NCBI RefSeq assembly: GCF_000967425.1
Contig: NZ_FO082820.1
Coordinates: forward strand, 3,359,501-3,423,500
DNA from: Pseudorhizobium banfieldiae
Lineage (GTDB): Bacteria; Pseudomonadota; Alphaproteobacteria; Rhizobiales; Rhizobiaceae
Direction: 5' to 3'
DNA: 64,000 bases
The notes under the pieces were generated by a model. The model saw only the letters and a program-made list of their open reading frames with translations. It searched no databases and was not told the origin of the DNA. Positions 9,834-17,616 of the stretch are shown here, one piece after another (positions within the stretch are counted from its first letter, which is position 1; every line of letters begins with the position of its first letter). Made by a program: the position numbers and the translations under genes.

Positions 9834-9848
9834 CCGGGAACGCACCTG

Positions 9849-11003
9849 TCACATCCGCAGCCCCGGGACCGCTAACGGATTGTCTTCAAGCGCGGCGCGA
9901 TCGGGACGGTCGACGCACGGCTGCCCGTTGAAGGCGGCAAAGAGATCCGACACGAACTCTTCCGACAGTCCCTGCGTTATCAGCACCATACGCGTACATC
10001 GATCCGAGCCTGCCGGCCAGGCATCGAGCCGCTGGGGCGGGTGAAAGATGGACTGCACACCGTGCAGCACCAGCGGCCGGTCAGGATTGTCCGACAGCGC
10101 AACCACCGCCTTCATACGCAACAGCTTCTCTCCATGTGCAGAGCGAAGCAGATCGACGAACATGTCGATGGCCGCAGGATCTATGGGACGATCGCTGACC
10201 AGCGAGAACGAGCGGATATCCTCGCCATGGCGATTGACGTCGTGGTGATGGTGGTGGTGATGCTCACCATGATGATGGTGGTCACCGTGGTCATGATGAT
10301 GATGGCCACTCCCTTGCGAGACCGCCACCAGTTCGTCCTGCAGCCATCGCCCAACATCAGGGCTCTTGGTCGCAGGGTCATAGAGACCGTTGGCGAGCAT
10401 CGCAGCGCTCGCAGCTTCCGAAGCGTCGCCGTCCATGCGAGGCGCACGCGGGTTCAGCACGGCAAGGCGTGCCTCCAGCGCCTCCATCTGAGCTGCATCG
10501 GCGAGTGATTTCTTGGAAATGATGAGACGGTCCGCCACCGCAACCTGCTTTACGGCTTCCGCATGCCGGTCCAGCGTCGCCAGCCCATGGACGGCATCAA
10601 CGACGGTGATGACGCCGTCGAGTTCGAAGTTCTGGACGATGACCGGATGCCCCATGATGGATTGCATGACCGGTGCGGGATCCGCGAGACCGGTCGTCTC
10701 GATGACGATCCGCCGCAACGGCTTCAGCTTTCCGGTCTGGATGGCATCCATGAAGTAAGCAAGCGTATCGACCAGTTCTCCCCGCACGGTGCAGCAGAGG
10801 CAACCGTCCGACAGCTGAACCAGTGCGTCGCCGGACGCCTCCACAAGCAGGTTGTCGATCCCGACCTCGCCGAACTCGTTGATGATGACCGCGGTATCGG
10901 TGATCGCGGGATCCTTCAGGATCCGGTTGAGAAGCGTCGACTTTCCGGCGCCGAGAAAGCCGGTGAGAATCGAAACGGGAATGCGGCCGGAAGCAGGAGA
11001 CAT
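9849..11003 (-). CDS. COG0523 (CobW/ZNG1-like) metal-binding GTPase, His-rich
   Basis: The 384-residue product is a COG0523 G3E GTPase, a family of metallochaperones that deliver zinc or cobalt. Walker A is GFLGAGKS (15-22), the metal motif CLCC is at 68-71, and a histidine-rich loop with 15 His lies at about 233-253 before the CobW C-terminal domain. Oddly, the guanine-specificity motif usually written (N/T/S)KxD reads SKKS at 162-165, so the Asp is replaced by Ser (codon TCA). It is convergent with the TusA-like gene and lies ten bases after the D,D-carboxypeptidase gene. Zinc is the likeliest metal, but neither a Zur box nor a B12 context is visible. Confidence 0.9.
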   Translation of the reverse strand: MSPASGRIPVSILTGFLGAGKSTLLNRILKDPAITDTAVIINEFGEVGIDNLLVEASGDALVQLSDGCLCCTVRGELVDTLAYFMDAIQTGKLKPLRRIVIETTGLADPAPVMQSIMGHPVIVQNFELDGVITVVDAVHGLATLDRHAEAVKQVAVADRLIISKKSLADAAQMEALEARLAVLNPRAPRMDGDASEAASAAMLANGLYDPATKSPDVGRWLQDELVAVSQGSGHHHHDHGDHHHHGEHHHHHHHDVNRHGEDIRSFSLVSDRPIDPAAIDMFVDLLRSAHGEKLLRMKAVVALSDNPDRPLVLHGVQSIFHPPQRLDAWPAGSDRCTRMVLITQGLSEEFVSDLFAAFNGQPCVDRPDRAALEDNPLAVPGLRM

Positions 11004-11012
11004 GGCCTCGGC

Positions 11013-12110
11013 TCAGAACGTCGGTCGTGGGAGCGGGATCGGCACGTTGGCGATCTCGTTCTGGCCCTTGGTGCTCGCCGCGACTTCCGAACCTGGAATC
11101 AGCCCCGCAAAGCTGTAGCGCGGCGGCCGTGACATCTCCTTGATGTAAGGAGAATGCACGATCATCCGCCCGGCATCGTCACGGCCTTCGCTGCGCACCT
11201 TGGCTGCCTGCGGGTTGCAGATCTCGGCACTCACGTCATTGACGGTGGCCGTATCACCATAGGGAGCGAGGGCTGAGAGCGGCACCCCTTGGCCTGGAGG
11301 CGCGGAAAGGCCCTTCTGCAGGAGATCGGCGGATTCGTCCGCACGCCCGGCAAGGCTGTCGGAGCCGAGAACGACGGAAATGACGGTGCGGCCGTTCCGC
11401 GTCGCCGACGACACCTGGTTGAACCCGGATGCGCAGATGAAGCCCGTCTTCATGCCGTCAGCGCCGTCGAAGCGGCCGACGAGCATGTTGAAATTGGCAT
11501 AGTTCTTCTTGCCGGTACTGACACCCTCGAGCGCAAAATATCCAGCATATTCAGGAAACTCCCGCTTCAGCTGCATGGCAAGAACGGCCATGTCCCGGGC
11601 GGTCGTATATTGTCCCTTGCCCGGCAGGCCATGCGGGTTGATGAATCGGGTCGAGGTCATCCCCAATCGTCCGGCCTCGGAGTTCATCATCACGATGAAC
11701 TCGTCAAGGGTACCACCGACAGTCTCCGCGACGGCCACCGCGACGTCATTCGCGGATTTCACCAGCAGCAGCTTGAGGGCACTGTCGAGCGTGAGCTTCG
11801 AGCCCGGCTTGAAATACATCTTGCTGGCCGGCTGGTCCGCTGCCTTCTTGCTCATGATCACTTCCGTATCCAGCGCCAGCCTGCCGGACTTTAGAGCCTT
11901 GAAGGTCACATAGGCGGTCATCAGCTTGGTGAGGGAGGCGGGATACCATTTGCTGAACGCCTCTTCATGAGCGATCACCCGGCCCGTACGGACGTCCACG
12001 ACCATGCTCGGATTGGCATGAGCGACACCCGCCGACGCGAACACCACAACGGCAAGGACGGATGCCATCAACCGGGGAAAACGCGGCAGGCTAGGGCAAT
12101 TGTTCGGCAA
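11013..12110 (-). CDS. D-alanyl-D-alanine carboxypeptidase (PBP5/DacF-like)
   Basis: This is a 365-residue penicillin-binding protein of the S11 family that trims the terminal D-Ala of peptidoglycan stems in the periplasm. It has a signal peptide (hydrophobic stretch about 14-31, cleavage near AHA-NP), SLTK at 59-62 (nucleophile Ser59), SAN at 119-121 and KTG at 221-223. The C-terminal part after about 270 is less typical. Start could also be the Met at residue 15 (12068). It is divergent from the amidohydrolase gene over a 152-bp spacer holding two short inverted repeats. Confidence 0.94.
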   Translation of the reverse strand: MPNNCPSLPRFPRLMASVLAVVVFASAGVAHANPSMVVDVRTGRVIAHEEAFSKWYPASLTKLMTAYVTFKALKSGRLALDTEVIMSKKAADQPASKMYFKPGSKLTLDSALKLLLVKSANDVAVAVAETVGGTLDEFIVMMNSEAGRLGMTSTRFINPHGLPGKGQYTTARDMAVLAMQLKREFPEYAGYFALEGVSTGKKNYANFNMLVGRFDGADGMKTGFICASGFNQVSSATRNGRTVISVVLGSDSLAGRADESADLLQKGLSAPPGQGVPLSALAPYGDTATVNDVSAEICNPQAAKVRSEGRDDAGRMIVHSPYIKEMSRPPRYSFAGLIPGSEVAASTKGQNEIANVPIPLPRPTF

Positions 12111-12262
12111 GACGGTAACCTCGTTGTGTCGGAAACGAGCGTGGCCATAGGTGGCCTATGTGGCCAAGCAATGGCAAAGAAGATTGATTGCGTCAATCGC
12201 AACGGCCACTATGCAGTGGGACGAGGATTCACGATCTCGTTTGCGAGGCCCAAGGGGAAAGA
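12111..12262. other. Divergent intergenic region with two inverted repeats
   Basis: This spacer lies between the divergent D,D-carboxypeptidase and M20 amidohydrolase genes. CATAGG-TGG-CCTATG is at 12146-12160, inside a run of three GTGGCC repeats. GATTGA-TTGCG-TCAATC is at 12182-12198, about 65 bp before the amidohydrolase start, a plausible operator position. I do not recognise either as a known regulator's site. Confidence 0.4.
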
Positions 12263-13426
12263 ATGCCGATCATCAACCGAGCCGCCGAACTTCAGGCGGA
12301 AGCGACGGAATGGCGCCGCCATCTGCACCAGCATCCCGAAATTCTCTACGACGTTCATGAAACCGCTGCCTTCGTGACAGCACGCCTCCACGAGTTCGGG
12401 GTGGACGAGATCGTCGGCGGCATCGGCGGTACCGGCGTCGTCGGAATCATCCGCGGCCGGGGACCGGGCGAACGGACGATCGGGTTGCGCGCCGACATGG
12501 ACGCCTTGCCGCTTGAAGAGATGACGGGCAAGCCGTGGAGCTCGAAGATATCCGGCCGCATGCATGCCTGCGGGCATGACGGCCACACCGCCATGCTGCT
12601 TGGTGCGGCAAAATACCTTTCCGAAACCCGCAATTTCAACGGAGCCATCGCGGTCATCTTCCAGCCGGCCGAGGAAGGCGGCGCCGGAGCGCTGGCGATG
12701 ATCCAGGACGGCCTGATGGAGCGGTTCCGGATCGACGAGGTCTATGGCATGCACAACATGCCTGGCATACCGATCGGCCAGTTCGCGATCCGTCGCGGCG
12801 CCATCATGGCCGCCCCTGACAAGTTCGCCATCACCGTCAGGGGCCGCGGCGGCCACGCGGCCCAGCCGCACCGAACGATCGACCCCATCCTCGTCGGCAC
12901 CCAGATCGTCGGCGGCCTGCAGGCAATTGCCGCACGCAATGCCGACCCGCTGGCATCCGTCGTCGTTTCGGTGACCCGCTTCCAGGCGGGAACGACCCAC
13001 AACATCATTCCCGACTGTGCCGAGCTCGGCGGAACCGTCCGCAGCCTCAACGAGGAGGTTCGCGATCTCGCCGAGCAGCGCATCCGACAGATCGTCGCCG
13101 GCATCACCCTTGCCCATGATGCGAATGCGGAAATTCACTACGAGCGCAATTGCCCCGTGACCATCAACCACGACGGCGAAACCGGACATGCCGCACGGGC
13201 AGCCACGGACGTGGTGGGAACGGCCAATCTCGATCTGGAGGCGGAGCCTTCGATGGCTGGAGAGGACTTTGCCTACATGCTGAGGAGCCGCCCCGGCGCC
13301 TTCATCTTCATCGGCAACGGCGACAGCACGCCTCTCCACAACCCCGCCTATGACTTCAGCGACGAGGCGATCGCCTACGGCATCTCCTATTGGGTGCGGC
13401 TGGCGGAACAACGCCTTAGTGATTGA
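12263..13426 (+). CDS. M20 family metallopeptidase / amidohydrolase (hippurate hydrolase-like)
   Basis: The 387-residue protein belongs to the M20D amidohydrolases that split N-acyl amino acids or related amides. The metal motif HACGHDGH is at 101-108 (Cys103 and His105) and FQPAEEGG carries Glu137/Glu138, matching hippurate hydrolase and HipO/IAA-amino acid hydrolase types. A dimerisation (lid) domain occupies the middle. I chose ATG 12263, preceded by AAGGGGA, since the upstream open frame is not family-like. Substrate cannot be fixed from sequence. A hairpin follows the stop. Confidence 0.92.
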   Translation: MPIINRAAELQAEATEWRRHLHQHPEILYDVHETAAFVTARLHEFGVDEIVGGIGGTGVVGIIRGRGPGERTIGLRADMDALPLEEMTGKPWSSKISGRMHACGHDGHTAMLLGAAKYLSETRNFNGAIAVIFQPAEEGGAGALAMIQDGLMERFRIDEVYGMHNMPGIPIGQFAIRRGAIMAAPDKFAITVRGRGGHAAQPHRTIDPILVGTQIVGGLQAIAARNADPLASVVVSVTRFQAGTTHNIIPDCAELGGTVRSLNEEVRDLAEQRIRQIVAGITLAHDANAEIHYERNCPVTINHDGETGHAARAATDVVGTANLDLEAEPSMAGEDFAYMLRSRPGAFIFIGNGDSTPLHNPAYDFSDEAIAYGISYWVRLAEQRLSD

Positions 13427-13450
13427 CGGCGGTGAACGAAGCCGGAAGCT

Positions 13451-13497
13451 CGCCTGCCCCGCCCCATGAAAAGGCTTGGCTTCGGCAGGCGGCTTTT
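13451..13497 (+). terminator. Possible terminator after amidohydrolase gene
   Basis: CGCCTGCC at 13451-13458 pairs perfectly with GGCAGGCG at 13484-13491. A 25-base loop lies between them and GCTTTTG follows. It lies between the amidohydrolase stop and the tRNA. The long loop makes it a weaker candidate than a compact hairpin. Confidence 0.4.
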
Positions 13498-13514
13498 GTA
13501 TGGATGCTGGCAGT

Positions 13515-13591
13515 GGTCCCGTAGCTCAGCAGGATAGAGCACCAGATTCCTAATCTGGGGGTCGCGCGTTCGAATCGCGCCGGGATCACCA
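13515..13591 (+). tRNA. tRNA-Arg (anticodon CCU)
   Basis: This 77-base segment folds as a full tRNA with encoded CCA. The acceptor stem GGTCCCG pairs with CGGGATC (one G-T pair), followed by discriminator A and CCA. The anticodon stem CCAGA/TCTGG encloses loop TTCCTAA with anticodon CCT, reading the rare codon AGG. The T arm GCGCG-TTCGAAT-CGCGC is perfect. The last eight bases before the final A (GGATCACC) recur at 13752-13759. tRNA-Arg genes are common integration sites, but no integrase lies nearby. Confidence 0.97.
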
Positions 13592-13658
13592 CTCCTCAGA
13601 TCCTTGCTTTGTAAGATTGCACTCGGCAAACCCGGCCATGCACTAGGTAGCTCCGGGA

Positions 13659-13754
13659 CTAAACCACCCGGAAACGCACCTCGTCGAGGCCTTCCACGTA
13701 TCCGGTCATCTCGTCGCCTCTGGAAATCGCGCCCACGCCCGCAGGGGTCCCGGA
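13659..13754 (-). pseudogene. 3' remnant of a fumarylacetoacetate hydrolase family gene
   Basis: Read on the minus strand, the codons from 13754 down to the TAG at 13659-13661 give 31 residues starting SGTPAGVGAISRGDEM and ending VRFRVV. FAH-family enzymes typically end with a TGTPxGVG motif, a GD turn and a short beta strand before the C-terminus, so this matches the last part of such a protein. No other part of the gene is present. The frame begins exactly after the TGA of the chemoreceptor-like gene (13755-13757), in the same frame. It is therefore a decayed fragment left by a rearrangement. The assignment is by eye. Confidence 0.65.
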
Positions 13755-14855
13755 TCACCCCAGGTCGAGCGCCGCCCGTATCGAGTCGTCGCTCTCGGTC
13801 TCCTGCACGACTACCCCGTACCAGCCGAGGCCGTCATAATCCTCATAGCCGAGGGTTTTGGCGAAGGCGACGATCGCTCCATTGCGATCATAGTAGCTGC
13901 CCTTGTCCTGCCCGGCCTTCTTCTGCAGGGCGTAGTGGGTGAAGAGCAGCGAGGGGCGCGTGGTAGCGATGACCTTGTTGTTGCCATCAAGGAGCATGAC
14001 GATCGTCTTCTCGGCGACATGAGGTGGAAGGTTCGCTTCCTTTTCTACGATCGCCTGCCCCTGGATCTCCCAATCGAAATAGACGCCGAGCGTGCCGAGG
14101 AGCTGCCCATCCAGCCGTCCACCCTCCCGCACGCCCCTTGCATAGACCAGCGCTTTGCGTCCGTCGTGAAGGCGGCTCGGCTTGACGTCGTCAACGATGC
14201 AGTCGTCGCCGGAACCGCAGCGTCTCGCCGCAGCAAACCAGGGCTCGGCCGTAATGGTAGAACCTGCGATCTTTCTCTGGAACGTCGGATTGGCGGAGGC
14301 GACGATGCGGCCATCCAGATCTGTCAGCACCAGATCGAGATAGACGGTGTAGAAGCGATTGATGACGCCCAGCCTCTCGGAGGCAACCGCCCGAATTGCA
14401 GGATCGTCGCTTGAAAGCGCTTGCCAGAGCGCTGAGTCGGTCGCCCACCAGCGTACGTCCGCCGTACGCTCGAAGAGGTTGCGGACGATGAGCTGGACCA
14501 GTGTCTGGGCAAGGTCCGTCAATCGGACACCTTCCATCTCGACGACCAGCGCATCTGCCATGCTGCGACCGAGGCCGATACGCCCCAGCACGCGGGTTTC
14601 GAATTTCTCCGCGATCTCCGTGGCCGTCTGTGCCAGGCGCTGCACTTCGTTGGCGACGACCGCAAAACCCTTTCCCGTGTCTCCGGCCCTTGCCGCCTCG
14701 ATCAGCGCATTGATTGCCAGCAGTCTTATCTGCCTGACCACATTGGCGTTGTCGGTGCTGAACCGCTCCAGCTCAATCCCGATGCCTTCGGTCACGATCT
14801 TCATGGTGCGGGGCGTTGCCGCTGGGTGGGACTCGTCCTGGAATTGCGCCAGCAC
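13755..14855 (-). CDS. Soluble chemoreceptor-tip / Cache-domain protein
   Basis: The 366-residue product has the signalling tip of methyl-accepting chemotaxis proteins near its N-terminus (about 37-85, with NALIEAARAGDTGKGFAVVA). A Cache-like sensor domain follows (about 135-355, with DLDGRIVASANP and DGNNKVIATTRPS). There is no transmembrane segment and no HAMP domain, and the order is reversed relative to ordinary chemoreceptors. The first start is GTG 14855; the frame stays open another 16 codons upstream without a start codon, so the protein may be truncated at the N-terminus. The stop coincides with the edge of an FAH-family remnant. A cytoplasmic sensor feeding CheA/CheW is possible; alternatively it is a damaged receptor. 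Confidence 0.7.
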   Translation of the reverse strand: MLAQFQDESHPAATPRTMKIVTEGIGIELERFSTDNANVVRQIRLLAINALIEAARAGDTGKGFAVVANEVQRLAQTATEIAEKFETRVLGRIGLGRSMADALVVEMEGVRLTDLAQTLVQLIVRNLFERTADVRWWATDSALWQALSSDDPAIRAVASERLGVINRFYTVYLDLVLTDLDGRIVASANPTFQRKIAGSTITAEPWFAAARRCGSGDDCIVDDVKPSRLHDGRKALVYARGVREGGRLDGQLLGTLGVYFDWEIQGQAIVEKEANLPPHVAEKTIVMLLDGNNKVIATTRPSLLFTHYALQKKAGQDKGSYYDRNGAIVAFAKTLGYEDYDGLGWYGVVVQETESDDSIRAALDLG

Positions 14856-15038
14856 TGGACGGCCTTGCCTCTCAGCAGCGAGAAGATGGAAAACAAATTG
14901 AAATGAAATTACTCAGCTATACTTCCGCAGTATGGTTAATATGTCGTTACATCAAATATGCCTTTTACAACCGAAGAAGCTGGATCAGAAAAATACCGGG
15001 AATCTCCAGGCCGAGCTTTTCCCGCCCCGTCAGGAACG
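14856..15038. other. AT-rich intergenic segment, no gene seen
   Basis: About 110 bases of this spacer (roughly 14885-14995) are visibly AT-rich compared with the surrounding genes. Short open frames exist on the plus strand but lack coding character. It is the upstream region of the chemoreceptor-like gene and the 3' side of the monooxygenase gene. It may be a promoter region or a rearrangement scar. Confidence 0.4.
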
Positions 15039-16256
15039 CTAGCGCGGCCGGACATGCTCCATGCGGAAGCCAAGTCCTATCAGCCGGCCCGCGAGATGGG
15101 AAAGTACCGGCCAGCGGGCGATTCCGCGGATAAAGGCGGGCGGGCCTCTTCGCTTCTGCGAATCGTCCTGATCCTTCCGGCGGCTGCTACGCATCATCAC
15201 CTGGAGTTTCTGGGTTGCCCTCGTCGGGAAACCGCGGCGTTTCTCCACCATCGCGAGATCGCCATCGGTTAGCCGCCCCTCCCGCAGCGGGCGGCCGAGA
15301 ATATTTGCCGTCGCCACGGCATCCTGGATCGCGAGGTTCACGCCGACACCGCCGATGGGGGACATTGCGTGGGCAGCGTCGCCGATGCACAGAAGCCCCG
15401 GCCGCCACCATTTCTTCAGGCGATCGATGCGCACGGTGAGCAGGCTGACATCGTCGAAGCTCCTGAGCTCCTCCATGCGGTCCGGCGGCAGTGGAGAGAC
15501 GTCCCGCACCATCTGGCGGAAAGGCTCGATCCCGCCTCGTTTGATCTCGGAGAACGTCCCCTTGCGGACGACGTAACCACACTGCCAGTAGTCGCCGCGG
15601 TCGATCAGCACCAGACCCTGGCGCGGGCCTGCGTGACCCATGACTTCTACCGGATCTCCCGGTTGCCGGCTGAGCTTCATCCAGAGGACCTCGCTCGGCA
15701 TGCCGAGGTTTTCTACCTCGAGCCCGGCCTTCTGCCGGACCACCGAACTTCGGCCATCGGCTCCGACGACGAGCCTGGCCCGGATTGCGGTAAGGCCCGC
15801 CTCTGTTTCGATCTGAAGGCCGCCCACCCGGTCCCCCTCAACGATCACATCCACCACCCGAGCCGACATGATCAGCCGGAAATTCGGGTACTGCGCTGCC
15901 TTTCGAGCCAGGAAATTCAGGAAATCCCATTGCGGCATGAAGGCTATGAACCGATGCCTCACCGGCAGGCGCGAGAAATCAGCGATCGTTATGTTACGCC
16001 CGCCAACTTCTGCCGAGAGCTTCGGAGCGCGCGTGTGCGGCAGGGCCAGAAACTCCTCCGCCAGCCCCAGTTCGTGCATCACTTCCAGGGTCGAAGGATG
16101 GATCGTATCGCCGCGGAAGTCCCTCAGGAAATCGGCGTGTTTCTCCACGACGACGACATCGACACCGGCCCGGGCAAGCAGGAAGCCGAGCATCAGCCCG
16201 GCCGGGCCTGCGCCGGCGATCACACATGTGGTCTGCAGTTCGTCCTGATGATCCAT
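15039..16256 (-). CDS. FAD-dependent aromatic-ring-type monooxygenase
   Basis: The 405-residue protein belongs to the PHBH/UbiH-type flavin monooxygenases. The FAD-binding GAGPAG motif is at 15-20, followed by VVVVEKHADFLRDFRGDTIHPSTLEVM (typical of the PheA/MhpA group). The second FAD motif GDAAHAMSPIGGVGVNLAIQDA lies at about 288-309. These enzymes hydroxylate phenolic or other activated rings using NAD(P)H and oxygen. The C-terminus is short, without the thioredoxin-like domain of phenol hydroxylase. The substrate is unknown. It is divergent from dxr across 133 bp. Confidence 0.88.
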   Translation of the reverse strand: MDHQDELQTTCVIAGAGPAGLMLGFLLARAGVDVVVVEKHADFLRDFRGDTIHPSTLEVMHELGLAEEFLALPHTRAPKLSAEVGGRNITIADFSRLPVRHRFIAFMPQWDFLNFLARKAAQYPNFRLIMSARVVDVIVEGDRVGGLQIETEAGLTAIRARLVVGADGRSSVVRQKAGLEVENLGMPSEVLWMKLSRQPGDPVEVMGHAGPRQGLVLIDRGDYWQCGYVVRKGTFSEIKRGGIEPFRQMVRDVSPLPPDRMEELRSFDDVSLLTVRIDRLKKWWRPGLLCIGDAAHAMSPIGGVGVNLAIQDAVATANILGRPLREGRLTDGDLAMVEKRRGFPTRATQKLQVMMRSSRRKDQDDSQKRRGPPAFIRGIARWPVLSHLAGRLIGLGFRMEHVRPR

Positions 16257-16389
16257 GTCCCTACTTCGCCTGAACCGCGGCGACGATCAAGGTGCATCCG
16301 GTCGCAGCCTCGAGCGATCGGAGGTGACCCTTGTGACGAGCGTGCTTGGCCTGTAGACCCGTCAGGAGATCACCTGCAGGAAACAGAAA

Positions 16390-17583
16390 ATGGCAATAGG
16401 CCCTGGCGCGCGGCGCCGCATCTCCATCCTCGGCTCGACCGGATCGATCGGCGTCAGCACGCTCGACGTCGTCGAGCAACTGGGTGGACGTGAGGCTTTC
16501 GATCTCGTCGCCATCACCGGCAACAGCAATGTGGAGCTCCTGGCGCGGCAGGCGAAGACTTTTGGAGCGAGAATGGCCGTCACGGCGGACGATGCCAGAT
16601 ATGCCGAACTGAAGGAAGCGCTCGCCGGAACAGGCATCGAGGCGGGCGCTGGCCGCAAGGCGGTCATGGAAGCTGCTGCAGCCGAAGCCGAATGGGTGAT
16701 GGCCGCGATCGTCGGCACGGCCGGTCTGGCGCCGACACTTGCGGCCGCCCGAAGAGGCGCAGATATCGCGCTTGCCAACAAGGAATGCCTGGTTTCCGCC
16801 GGCGATCTCTTCGTGCACGCGGTCAGGGAAGGTGGCGGGCGCCTCATTCCCGTGGACAGCGAGCACAGCGCCATCTTCCAGTCCCTGGAGGACGACCAGC
16901 ATCATGCGATAGAGCGGATTGTGCTCACCGCCTCCGGCGGCCCGTTCCGGACATGGTCGCGCGACCAAATGGCAGACGTTACGGTCGATGTCGCGAAGGC
17001 GCATCCCAACTGGTCCATGGGTCTGAAGATCTCGATCGGCAGCGCGTCCATGTTCAACAAGGCGCTGGAGATGATCGAGGCGAAGCATCTCTTCGACCTC
17101 AGGCCGGACCAGATCGAGGTGATCGTCCACCCGCAGTCGATCATTCATTCCATGGTCGGCTATAGGGACGGTTCAATTCTGGCGCAGCTCGGCGCACCGG
17201 ACATGCGCACCGCCATCGGCTATGCGCTCACCTACCCGGATCGGCCTCAGTTGAACGTCGAGCGGCTCGACTTCGCCAAGCTCGCAAGGCTGGACTTCGA
17301 GGCGCCGGACGAGGTGCGCTTCCCGGCATTACGGCTGGCGCGAACTGCGCTGGAACGCGGCGGCGCCCAGGGCGCGGTGATGAATGCCGCCGAGGAAGTG
17401 GCCTTCGACGCCTTCTGCGCCGGAAGGATCGGCTTCCTGGCGATGGCCGACATCGCCGAGGAGGTCATGGAGGCTATGATCGGCTATCCGGCTGCCGGCT
17501 CGATTGACGGGGTCTTTGCCGCGGATGCGGAGGCACGAAGGAGTGCTGCTGCTCTGGTCTCGAAAAGAACAATGGCCGCATAA
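16390..17583 (+). CDS. dxr: 1-deoxy-D-xylulose 5-phosphate reductoisomerase
   Basis: Dxr converts DXP to 2-C-methyl-D-erythritol 4-phosphate, the first committed step of the non-mevalonate isoprenoid pathway, with NADPH and a divalent metal. The 397-residue product has the NADPH motif GSTGSIG (15-21), the catalytic-site segments ANKECLVSAGDLF and PVDSEHSAIFQ, and the ASGGPFR loop. Here dxr stands alone rather than in the uppS-cdsA-dxr-rseP cluster seen in many bacteria. Its stop codon lies inside the loop of a strong hairpin shared with the convergent hemA gene. Confidence 0.97.
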   Translation: MAIGPGARRRISILGSTGSIGVSTLDVVEQLGGREAFDLVAITGNSNVELLARQAKTFGARMAVTADDARYAELKEALAGTGIEAGAGRKAVMEAAAAEAEWVMAAIVGTAGLAPTLAAARRGADIALANKECLVSAGDLFVHAVREGGGRLIPVDSEHSAIFQSLEDDQHHAIERIVLTASGGPFRTWSRDQMADVTVDVAKAHPNWSMGLKISIGSASMFNKALEMIEAKHLFDLRPDQIEVIVHPQSIIHSMVGYRDGSILAQLGAPDMRTAIGYALTYPDRPQLNVERLDFAKLARLDFEAPDEVRFPALRLARTALERGGAQGAVMNAAEEVAFDAFCAGRIGFLAMADIAEEVMEAMIGYPAAGSIDGVFAADAEARRSAAALVSKRTMAA

Positions 17584-17593
17584 GCGGCCATTT
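17571..17593. terminator. Bidirectional hairpin overlapping the dxr stop codon
   Basis: AATGGCCGC (17571-17579) pairs perfectly with GCGGCCATT (17584-17592) around the loop ATAA, which contains the dxr stop codon TAA (17581-17583). On the minus strand the hairpin is followed by GTTCTTTTC, so it can also end hemA transcripts, whose stop is 25 bases further upstream. On the plus strand only TT-GCTTG follows. Confidence 0.7.
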
Positions 17594-17616
17594 GCTTGAT
17601 TTGTCTGGGGTGAGGT

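Noticed and set aside
10230..10320. ATG/GTG-repeat microsatellite-like tract
   Set aside because: On the minus strand it simply encodes the His/Asp-rich loop of the COG0523 GTPase in frame.
12182..12198. Possible FNR box TTGATTGCGTCAA
   Set aside because: The half-sites are one base too close and the second half lacks the leading A, so it does not fit TTGAT-N4-ATCAA; kept only as an unnamed inverted repeat.
16261..16389. Possible C-terminal remnant of another gene in the spacer between the monooxygenase and dxr genes
   Set aside because: The minus-strand frame is open there, but only as the end of a long dxr-antisense frame, and no family motif can be recognised.
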